From assembly GCA_003427395.1 (NCBI GenBank), contig BFEA01000001.1, positions 5,463,636 to 5,501,591 of the forward strand: 37,956 nucleotides of DNA. Reading direction: 5' to 3'. Below are positions 30,561-37,956 of this stretch, in pieces. Source of the stretch: Chara braunii (taxonomy: Eukaryota; Streptophyta; Charophyceae; Charales; Characeae). Every line of letters begins with the position of its first letter. Position 1 is the stretch's first letter. The notes beneath the pieces were generated by a model that was not told the DNA's origin, ran no database searches, and saw nothing but the letters and a program-made list of their open reading frames with translations. The translations under genes were made by a program, and so were the position numbers.

Positions 30561-31296
30561 GTTCATGAGGTATGACTGAGTGAAGACAGCGCATGAGGAA
30601 ACGGCTGCCCATTTTGCCGTACGGATTACGAAGGCGGCAATCGACAAAAATGAGTGGTATTGGTCCAATATTCGTAACGATGTGAAGTTCATCGTCGCGA
30701 ATTGTTAGGTCTGCTCTGCTGACAAGGCACCGATTCAACCGCCAAGATCGATAGTACCGACGGTAGTTGAACGGCCTTTTCAAAGGGTTAGCATGGATAC
30801 TACTGATATTGTGATGCCCCCTGGACCCAATAGCTGCGAATATTCAATCCTACTAGTATTCGTGGACCATTTTTCGAAATGGATCGAGGGGTATCCCTTT
30901 CGTACGCGACAGGCAGCCGAAATTGCACGATACTTCAATCGGTTTTTAGGGATGCACCAGGACACGGAGGAAATTCTGACCGATAATGGGGTGGAATTCA
31001 GGGGAGAAGTCTTGAGGAATCTGGTCGTACACGACGTTGCTATCCGGAATACCGCACCCCACATGTCGCAATCTAATGGGCTGGTAGAAAATGCAAATAG
31101 AGTGATAAAGACTGCGCTACGACGCGATATCGCAGCGCGGGACCCAAGGCCCTGGCCCGATATCGTTGATCACATCCTGGCGGTCCATCGAGGGACGCCC
31201 CACGAATCGACGGGCCTGATCCCTTTTCAATTACGGACCAACAGTGTGGCCTGTGTTTCGATACCCAGCCTCCCGGACGAATCGTCGTTGAACTGA
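30561..31296 (+). pseudogene. Integrase: HHCC and catalytic core
   Basis: The same frame carries the zinc-binding N-terminus: His in TAHEE, His in AHFAV, then Cys-stop-VC, with TAG at 30706-30708 between the two Cys. The rve core follows: SMDTTDIV (first Asp at 30796), VFVDHFSKWIEGYP, ILTDNGVEF (second Asp at 30982) and QSNGLVENANRVIK (Glu at 31087). D2-to-Glu spacing is 34 residues, one fewer than the usual D35E. All three catalytic residues are present. The frame is closed by TGA at 31294-31296. Inserts element cDNA into host DNA. Confidence 0.9.
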
Positions 31297-31788
31297 CGGC
31301 CTACGAGGGCCACGGTTCGAGACAAGGCCAAGCGACATATGGAATTGATGGAAAGGTCCCTACCCCGATTAGCCTGAAAGCGCCAGAAAATGACCGAGTT
31401 GGCCCACGGCCGGCAGGTCCGTAGTTACAAGGCCCGGAACGGGAACGCGGGTCCGCGGCCCTAGTATAAATTGGGGGACTTGGTGCAGGTGAGGAAATGT
31501 GCTCGCCAGGGAAAAGCGCCACGATTCTTCAGGCAATTTCGAGTGATCGAGCTTGGCCCAAACGGAGTGAACACCGTGCGCCTCGTGTCAGAGGTATCGG
31601 GAAGCCGATCGACGTGGTCGATCATTCGCCACGTGTCCTATCTACGTTCCCTCCCTTCCTCCCCATCTCTTGCATCTTCTTCCTCTTCTTCCTCTTCCTT
31701 CGCTTCAAAAGAAGACGATGACTCTCTATCTCCTTCATCTTCTCCTACATCTCTCACCCCCTCTCATACCTCCTCGCCATCGCCATGA
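31297..31788 (+). pseudogene. Integrase C-terminal domain
   Basis: After two further in-frame stops (near 31376 and 31459) the frame continues with YKLGDLVQVRK, FRQFRVIELGPN, VNTVRLVSEVSG and IIRHVSYLRSL. This is the SH3-like GDlV...w.GPf.V...tv.L...R..H...L pattern of gypsy integrases. It then ends in a Ser-rich tail (31660-31788). No chromodomain is recognised. The stop TGA at 31786 overlaps the ATG of the next ORF as ATGA. Confidence 0.8.
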
Positions 31789-32204
31789 GTTTTCTCACGG
31801 AGCGAGCTCTCGGTGATCACCTGCTGGCGCCACGTGGCTACATCTCGGCGATCCGGCAAGTTCATCATTTGCGCTTCACTTTAGATCTTCTACGGCTCGC
31901 GCAGTTCTTCTGTACCACGGGGGTATACGCAGCAGCAGAGTTCCGATTTGCGGGCAATCATCGGGTGGTTATGTTGGCAGAAGCGGTAGCTGTCCATCGA
32001 CGGTCAGCCCTAGGGATTAGCCACGTGTCCACTGCCATTTCCTTCAGCGGCGATATCAGCGCGATCAGTCCGCTGTGGCATACCGCCATCCGGACAACGT
32101 TACAGACGTGGGGTCAGCAATTGGCAGCAGAGTGGAATCAATCGCTCACGCGCCACGGGGACAATCTTGTCCTTACTGACGGCATCGAACTCAATGGGAT
32201 TTAA
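31785..32204 (+). CDS. Accessory ORF 1 after pol, 139 aa, unknown function
   Basis: An intact frame from ATG 31785 to TAA 32204, overlapping the integrase stop by 4 bases (ATGA), an arrangement that permits coupled re-initiation. The protein is mixed helical with hydrophobic segments (LRFTLDLLRLAQFFC, VVMLAEAVAV) and no signal peptide or family I recognise. It occupies the position where some gypsy elements carry env-like or other extra ORFs, but nothing here identifies an envelope protein. The chance of a spurious frame is moderate. Conservation in related elements would decide. Confidence 0.5.
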   Translation: MSFLTERALGDHLLAPRGYISAIRQVHHLRFTLDLLRLAQFFCTTGVYAAAEFRFAGNHRVVMLAEAVAVHRRSALGISHVSTAISFSGDISAISPLWHTAIRTTLQTWGQQLAAEWNQSLTRHGDNLVLTDGIELNGI

Positions 32205-32263
32205 GCGACCCAGCACGAGCCGACGGTGGTGCTTCCGGAACTCATCCCCTTCCAACGTCCCCA

Positions 32264-33235
32264 ATGAACCGCTCCCAACTCTCCACCTTCGTTCTCCCAT
32301 CTCTCTTTCCCATCTTCTGGCAGTTTAGTCTTCACCCTCGCTTCTCCGTCTGTTTGGAATCGTTGGCTGTCCCCCTTCTCGATCCAAGGCAGTGGGAGCG
32401 GTGGTGTGAACATTTCGTCGATCTTTCAATGTGCCTGGTCGGAGTGCGGCTCACATGGACAAGGGACGAGGAGCACCTCGCTTGGGTTGAGTACATGGAG
32501 CTACTGATCATCAAGGCCTGGCGGACGGAGGTGGAAGGCAATCTTCGTAGATTCCTGTTTGGATCCGTGAGGCCCGACCATCACCAGCTAATCGTGCAGG
32601 AACTCACGGTTCCTCTCGCGCAGTTGGTTGACGATCTCCCCCTTGATATCGTCTCGCAGAGCGACGAAAGCCCGGTCTCGCACGTCCTCACACGAACGCT
32701 GACGCCGTACCTTCAGTGGTCGGCGTGCTTGGAGGAGTCGGGAAGCGGCCGCGACCAGCCATCACAACGAGGCTACCTGGACCCGCGGAAAATAATCGAT
32801 CTCGCCTTCTTCCAGGACCGAACAGTCTCCGAAAACGAGGAGCTAGCAATAGAAGAAGAAGTGGAAGAAGAAGAAGGCGCAGCAGAAGAAGAGGAGGAAG
32901 AGACACCGGAAGAAGGCAGTTATAGTGAACATAGTGAGGGAGAGCAGAGTGAGGACGAAGAAGAAGAAGAGGAAGACGAGGAAGAGGAAGAGTTGGAGCT
33001 GGAGAAATCCGAGTGGAAAATCTCGGCGGAAGAAGTAAAACGAATGGACGCTCAGACGGAGGACCTCGAGGCAGCGTGCAAAAGAGAAGAGATTGTGGCC
33101 GGAAAGCGACAGCTGGAATTCGCACGCGGAGCAAATCTGCCCATCTCCGACGATCCAGGCAAAGATCCGAAGCCGCCCAAGCCCGAAGATGGGGACCCAG
33201 CTGCTGAGACTTCGAGCGCACCGGCCAGGCGGTGA
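32264..33235 (+). CDS. Accessory ORF 2, 323 aa with acidic tract, unknown function
   Basis: Open from ATG 32264 to TGA 33235, long for non-coding DNA of this composition. The first about 185 residues look globular, with aromatic and helical segments such as WERWCEHFVDL and EHLAWVEYMELLIIKAW. Residues about 190-245 are nearly all Glu/Asp with Ser. A charged helical segment and a Pro/Lys tail follow. No transmembrane segment and no recognised domain. Acidic low-complexity tracts occur in nuclear and chromatin-interacting proteins, but that is weak evidence. Its C-terminus overlaps the next ORF in another frame. Confidence 0.55.
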   Translation: MNRSQLSTFVLPSLFPIFWQFSLHPRFSVCLESLAVPLLDPRQWERWCEHFVDLSMCLVGVRLTWTRDEEHLAWVEYMELLIIKAWRTEVEGNLRRFLFGSVRPDHHQLIVQELTVPLAQLVDDLPLDIVSQSDESPVSHVLTRTLTPYLQWSACLEESGSGRDQPSQRGYLDPRKIIDLAFFQDRTVSENEELAIEEEVEEEEGAAEEEEEETPEEGSYSEHSEGEQSEDEEEEEEDEEEEELELEKSEWKISAEEVKRMDAQTEDLEAACKREEIVAGKRQLEFARGANLPISDDPGKDPKPPKPEDGDPAAETSSAPARR

Positions 33236-33821
33236 TGAAGTCGATCCCCCTCCCCCTCCACCTCCGACCGTCTACAAGTTCGAGCCCGTACCGATGCGGG
33301 CCATCAGGCTTCGTCCGCGGTCCTTATCCCGTCGTCCCCTTGATTACTTCACCCTCCGCCAGATCACCACCCTCGTCACCTTCCCTCGCAATCCCTTCCC
33401 GATCGATACCTTCCGTTTCTTCTACGCCACCCGTCTTGTCGTCACGGTTCACCCCCATCCTTCGACCCGGTGTGCCCTCCCCGACTTCTGTCTTCACACC
33501 CTTCTCTTGAGTGTCGTGTGGCGAGGCCACAATATCGTCGAGGTTTATTGCATGATCACGGGGACTATCCCCGCATGCGAGAACCACGATCGATTCCACG
33601 CGGCACTCTTCCGAACCTTCGCCACCCTGTACCCCGATTATCTTGCATCCCTCCCTCATAGTGGTAATCGATTCCCTCGCTTCCACCGGATCGTCCGATA
33701 CCAGGAGCTTTCGGAGACAGTCGAGGGATTGGAATGCTTTCTACCACCACTTCCGACTAACCCACCCCCTCGCCATGCCCCCATGTATCGTCTTCCTTTT
33801 CCCCTTTCCTTAGGACATTGA
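33093..33821 (+). CDS. Accessory ORF 3, 242 aa, probably the frameshifted C-terminal half of ORF 2
   Basis: From the overlap (about 33200) a Pro7 stretch leads into a region that looks like a folded domain: FEPVPMRAIRL, LDYFTLRQITTLVTFP, TFRFFYATRLVVTVHP, LPDFCLHTLLLSVVWRG and FHAALFRTFATLYPDYL. It ends at TGA 33821, 237 bp before the 3' LTR. The first about 35 codons lie out of frame over ORF 2 and are probably not translated. A single frame change near 33200-33240 would make ORFs 2 and 3 one protein. No family recognised. Confidence 0.5.
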   Translation: MWPESDSWNSHAEQICPSPTIQAKIRSRPSPKMGTQLLRLRAHRPGGDEVDPPPPPPPTVYKFEPVPMRAIRLRPRSLSRRPLDYFTLRQITTLVTFPRNPFPIDTFRFFYATRLVVTVHPHPSTRCALPDFCLHTLLLSVVWRGHNIVEVYCMITGTIPACENHDRFHAALFRTFATLYPDYLASLPHSGNRFPRFHRIVRYQELSETVEGLECFLPPLPTNPPPRHAPMYRLPFPLSLGH

Positions 33822-34058
33822 TGCTTGGTTGATTGGTGCGTGTCACGGATAATCCCCTCCTGGGATTGAAGAGAGCCCCTCTTGCGGAACTCGTAGGACA
33901 GAGTCTTGTATGCCAGGTTGGATGACTTCCACACTCCTTTACATTGTAACTAGCAACAAAGAAAGCTTCGCGTGACGATCGATTAGAGAGATCGACACGT
34001 GTCATGATTCAAGCAAGCAGGAGCTTGCTTAAGATTGGAACCCCCTGGGCGTCACATA
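33822..34058. other. 3' untranslated internal region of the element
   Basis: Contains ATCGACACGTGTCATGA (about 33990-34006). No clear polypurine tract stands directly before the 3' LTR; the last bases are CCCCCTGGGCGTCACATA. Confidence 0.6.
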
Positions 34059-34063
34059 TGTGA
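34052..34063. repeat. 12-bp palindrome across the internal/3' LTR border
   Basis: TCACATATGTGA is a perfect palindrome centred 1-2 bp before the 3' LTR start. The 11 bases TGGGCGTCACA just inside the border also equal the last 11 bases of the 3' LTR. Confidence 0.85.
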
Positions 34064-36296
34064 TGAACCGATTTCTGTTCCGCACGACTTTCTGCGGGAT
34101 AACAATGAGGGGTCCTAAGCTGGGAAGGAGGGGCCAATTACGGGAGATCGGGATTGAGAGAGAATTGCATCAGTGTCCTCGCTTTTTCGTATTTTCTCTT
34201 CGTCGCTTATTTTCGGATGGCGGGATTCAGGGTCGGGCAAGTCCCGGGATGATCGATTGAGTGTCGCGTCGACAGGGCACGAATAATAAGGGTTGACGTC
34301 ACTTCTTTTTTGTTTTGTTGTCGGAATTTAGGCGCGGAGATTGCGCGGGAATTTTTGCTTCGTTCTTTTTTAATCTTCTTTTTGCATCTTGTCGAACCCT
34401 AATGGCTCTCGGAATTTCGGACTTTCCTTTCGGTATTCGTGCTTTTTACTTTTTCTGCATTAGATAGGAATTTAGGAATTCATAATGTTTTTTTTGCCGC
34501 ACAGCGCTTACGCGCTTCTTCTTGCGGCTGCAACGGAGCTCTGATTAGTCGGCGCCCTTAATCGTGTGTGTAACTGTAATTTTGGGCGGGCGCCATGGTA
34601 ACTGTACCTTTCTTCTTGAACTTCATCTTTCTCGCTCTCGCTTTTCCTCTTGCAGTGTCTACCTATCCCGCAGACTGCATGCTCGAATCGATGCGTGGAG
34701 AGAGGCTACGTCCCCCACGCCGCGATCTGGCCATGCCGAAAGCAGGCGCTCCCTCTCCTAATCCCCGTTCTAAGTCCTTGCAATTCCGTGTTCTTCGCGC
34801 ATGCATGCACGCTATAAATTTTGGTTGCATGATTAGATAGCTCTCTTAACCAGTTGTTGGAAACTCGGGGTAGCGCCATCAGTGAGGGTCGTCTCACGAG
34901 CGAAGTAAGAGGTGAGTTGAAGTCGGAGTCGGGCGACCCAACGAGCTGGTGTCGAACGCGCGGGGTTGACGAGGGCCACGACAGAGTGTGGGCGCGGGCG
35001 AATCTGACGGGTGCGGGAGGACTAAGCGGGGTAACGACTTCGTGGGTTGGTGCGTGACGACGAACTGTCCGCATCGGAGAGAGAGAGAGAGGGAACTGAG
35101 GTTGATGGACATGGATTTGCAGTTTTCTTTGTCTTCTCTCCCTCCTTACTTTTGTATATAAATTTTGATCTCGGCTCAGGGCGATTCGCCCGTTTCCTTT
35201 TGCGGCGTGGTTTCCGCCCACACTCGTTTTGCGGTTGATCTCGATTTTGTTTGTTGCGTGTTTTGTGGAATGAATGAATGTCATGTCTGTTGCGTGTCTT
35301 TTTGCCTGATCCTTGCCTTTGACTTGTCGTTTTGATACACTCATGAGCATAGTAGGAATATTTTTTTTGCATAGTCGTCAATACTGCTTCCATTGCTGTT
35401 TATCCCCTTTTGAGTTACTGTTGTTACTGCACCTTGCATGTTCAGGAACGAGAGTGTACCGGATCACGGAGTAATTAGGTGATGGGGTAGTGTTTGTCTA
35501 GAGACAAGCGAGTACCTCGCGGGGATGTGTGTAAGCGCGATCTGATTTGCGCAGCCTACACGCATCCACGCGCGCCGATTCGCGTCCATTGACGAACTTG
35601 ACACCTTCGATATCGGGTAGGTGGGAACTTTCACTGCAATGATATTATACCGAGCTCTTGGGATTCGGAGTACTTTGACCCTTGGGTGACAGAATGTATT
35701 AGGCAGAGATACCCGGAATTCCCCTGCCTAACAGAGAATCGATTGTGCCCTAGAGAACCTCGGTTTCGTCGTTATCACTACCCGTTTCCCTCCCTTCCGT
35801 TTCCTCCTCCCGTATCACCAACTCATTGTAGTCCTGTGGAATTCCATCGCCCCGTACTGGCCCCACACGCCCTGCGGAAATTGTCGGTGACGCGGTAACT
35901 GATGAGCCCCTGAAACCAGGGGGCCTAATCCAAACGCGCGACGGCAGACGCCACTTGGCTGCCCCCAAAGGCCCGACTCATCAAAATCACAGCCATCTCG
36001 GGCAGACCTCTCCCCGAACCACCGCCCCCAAAACAGACAGATCGGACGGCCTTGAATGCACCGCTCATGCCATCTGCCTTATGCTGCACGACATAGAATG
36101 CCAACAGACCGGAAGTAACTCGCCCTAAGCCTTATTGCAACTATGCCCCTGAAGCTTTGCCACATGAGATCTCAGTTCCGACTTGGGACTCCACCCCCAC
36201 TTTCCCAAAAATCCTTGGCACACCCCTTTTCACACTTCCAGGCGCACATCCCACTCCGATCAGGAAGTCGCGTTGGGCGTGAGGTTGGGCGTCACA
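34059..36296 (+). repeat. 3' LTR, with an extra segment of about 600 bp
   Basis: Begins TGTGATGAACCG and ends GGGCGTCACA, so the LTR is bordered by TGTGA...TCACA. It is collinear with the 5' LTR for 34059-35550 and again for about 36154-36288. The TATATAA is kept at 35155-35161. Relative to the 5' LTR it is about 94% identical in the stretch I counted. Confidence 0.92.
35551..36153. other. Segment present only in the 3' LTR
   Basis: Replaces the seven bases TCAGGAA of the 5' LTR. It has a 70-codon Pro-rich frame (35686-35898) without a recognised domain. Either a deletion in the 5' LTR or an insertion in the 3' LTR explains it. No obvious duplication or inverted ends are visible at the borders, which favours deletion in the 5' copy. 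Confidence 0.75.
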
Positions 36297-37928
36297 GTCT
36301 GGTGCGCCGGACCGGATTGTCGTGATTTCACATGGTGACAACGCGCTGGGTAGTGGCGTGAGCTACCGGTCAGTGGTGGCGGGGTGGAGTGCATGGCGAG
36401 GGAGTAAGGGATGGTGGCTACGATATTGGAGTGCAGCGCCATCTCCTATGCAGGCAAGATAAAAGATGACTAATTGGTTTGGTGGGCATGGAAGAGGTTT
36501 GTCGGGCGACTCCATATTGGCAAGAGGGCTACTTTCCCCTTTTCCTCAACAACAAACTGCGGCGACTCACCAACGGGTTTGGCGAGGAGGTGTCGCACTG
36601 TTTCCCTTCCTCCTAGGGGGATTGAAGATGGTCGTTGTAGTTTTCAGTGCTAGTAATGTCGTAGAACCTGGTGGTAGCAATAGGAGGGAGGGTGTCTCTC
36701 CTCCCCTGAAGACGGAGGGGGAGGGAATATGTAAGTTGAGGTTGTTGAGGAAGTGGGGACGGAGGTTTTATGGATAGTTTTAGGGTCAGAGTCATGCCCA
36801 TGAGTGGATCGGTCAACTCACACTAAAAAAGTATTAATAATCTACTCAATTGCTCTAATTCATCTTTAGAGTTATCTGATTTTGATGATTGATTGGAAGA
36901 TGAATCTTAATTTTGTTTTTGCTGTGATCTCTCAATTTTATCTGCGTTATTCTGATTTTTAAATTTGCATGACGAAATTCTTGTTGTATATCCACAAGAT
37001 AACAACCTAAATTTTGATCGTTTTGACTGCTTCTGAAAAAACTCCCGGAAAAAAATTCAAGTAAAGATTCGTAAATCATATTTTGCTCCGATATAAAACC
37101 ATTATTTCAAAAATTCAACTTCCAAAGTGGATGATCCATCTGTATTCCGTTTTTTTAATTTTTAGTTGTCATTATTTGAAACTACTTGATTTTTCTCTTG
37201 ACTCTGATGCCATAATCAGTAATTCTTAAATCTACAATCACAATAGTATACCACCGTTACCTTGTTATGGTTCGTGAGGAGTTTCAGTCTTGTCGTTAGT
37301 TGCGGGCCAGGAGTTTTGAGGATGCACCAGTGGGGGGGACGGTTTCTGGTTGGTGATATGGCATCCTGCTGGCGAGGAGGGCTAGCTAGTGGGATTGGAT
37401 TAGGGTATAGCCGCATCTGGGATGGTGGCTCAACTGTTATTAGTCTTGTCGGAGAGAGGTCAGCGGTTAGTAGGGGAGTCGGTGTTGGGCTTTTTTCGGT
37501 GAGGGCATTTACTCGACTTCTGTTTTTTCCTCTTCTTGTGAACTATGGGTGGAGGAGGTCGGCTCGTCATGAGAGGAGGAGGAGCTGAGGAAAAATGTGT
37601 GGGCGCGTCTGCTAAATCCATCCTGGTTTTGCTGCCATCCGATTTTCCTGCAACAATGGTCGGGCGATCTCCCGCAGTTGTCTGACAGGTGTTTGTGCGG
37701 ACGTTTTACACTTCTCGTGTGTTAGTGCAACCTTGCGGCGGGTCGAATTGTGAGGTCCCCAACCTCTTTCAGTTGATTTTTGCAATAAATAAGTTCGTAT
37801 TTCCCAAAAAATCAAAATAAAATAATGTTTCGTGCGCATGTTACCGCAGTGACGACGAAGGTCGAAAGTCGAGCAGAACGCGAGCGCAAAATTCCGCGTC
37901 GTCGGTCGACTGCCCCACACACTTCATG
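36297..37928. other. Right flank, no recognisable gene
   Basis: 36297-36780 is mixed, 36800-37250 is AT-rich, and the rest is mixed with short frames on both strands lacking domains. The minus strand at 37212-37200 reads TGGCATCAGAGTC, similar to the initiator Met tRNA PBS, but no LTR or gag can be shown beside it. Confidence 0.45.
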
Positions 37929-37956
37929 TTTTTTTTTTTTTTTTTTTTTTTTTTTT
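37929..37956 (+). repeat. T28 run at the end of the window
   Basis: The window ends within a pure T run. It may be the A-tail of a minus-strand retroposon or simply the point where an assembly stopped. Confidence 0.9.

Larger units (their letters stand above)
17069..36296 (+). mobile_element. Degenerate Ty3/gypsy LTR retrotransposon, 19.2 kb
   Basis: Two direct repeats (17069-about 18717 and 34059-36296) flank a primer-binding site and gag, protease, RT, RNase H and integrase in that order. RNase H before integrase is the order that defines Ty3/gypsy, as opposed to Ty1/copia. Coding is in one orientation but spread over frames with multiple stops: gag in one frame to 19654, NC in a second, PR/RT/RH in a third, and PHD-like finger/IN back in the second. 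About 7 kb of non-coding DNA separates the gag halves, and accessory ORFs lie between integrase and the 3' LTR. Hand comparison of the first 210 bp of the two LTRs gives about 13 differences, mostly transitions, so the insertion is not recent. The element is expected to be non-autonomous. Confidence 0.92.

Noticed and set aside
32688-33221. 177-codon minus-strand Leu/Pro/Arg-rich frame
   Set aside because: Antisense shadow of the acidic tract of accessory ORF 2.
31785-33821. Envelope protein reading of the accessory ORFs
   Set aside because: No signal peptide, transmembrane anchor or fusion-type motif is visible. Position alone is not enough.
17065-36300. Target-site duplication GCCT/GTCT of the LTR element
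   Set aside because: Four bases with one mismatch is too weak to claim; noted only as possible.
37200-37212. Initiator Met tRNA PBS-like sequence on the minus strand
   Set aside because: 11 of 13 matches, but no LTR pair, gag or pol beside it.

Overview
This window looks like repeat-rich nuclear DNA of a eukaryote, probably of the green (plant/algal) lineage. The reasons are a large, decayed Ty3/gypsy LTR retrotransposon with an initiator-Met-tRNA-type primer site, three U6 snRNA-derived copies, abundant microsatellites and no prokaryotic gene organisation. The species cannot be fixed from the sequence. I found no intact host protein gene. Most long open frames in the first 17 kb are by-products of CT, CA or GA low-complexity DNA.

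Layout. Positions 1-17068 are non-coding and made of small repeat families. These include a dispersed motif that folds into a hairpin (471-1315, with relatives at 13436 and 16270), long CT, CA, GA and GATT tracts, a U6 retropseudogene with target-site duplication and A-tail (5471-5602), and a 103-bp palindrome (7086-7188). A minisatellite with three-unit higher-order structure and E2F-like sites (7549-7958) lies beside a second U6-like copy (8009-8092) and a cluster of four CACGTG boxes (8155-8313). A 1.25-kb purine-only-like tract follows (8335-9592). Further on are two fold-back elements sharing an end sequence (11424-11637 and 13493-13605) and a 200-bp tandem duplication (16434-16800).

Positions 17069-36296 are one large Ty3/gypsy element. 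It has a 5' LTR (17069-about 18717), a PBS, the N-terminal half of gag, then about 7 kb of foreign-looking non-coding DNA. After that come the zinc knuckle, protease, reverse transcriptase, RNase H, a PHD-like zinc finger, integrase, two or three accessory ORFs and a 3' LTR (34059-36296). The element carries stops and frame changes in every coding part, so it should not be autonomous. Its LTRs differ by about 6% where I compared them by hand.

The 7-kb block inside gag (about 19.6-26.5 kb) is the most unusual part. It contains a third U6-like copy, a repeat of about 180 bp headed by hairpins, a 122-bp repeat, and an array of ten hairpins (23417-24261). In that array a 20-nt core is conserved while the flanking stem arms change together and keep pairing. 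Positions 36297-37956 are unassigned DNA ending in a T28 run, possibly a contig edge.
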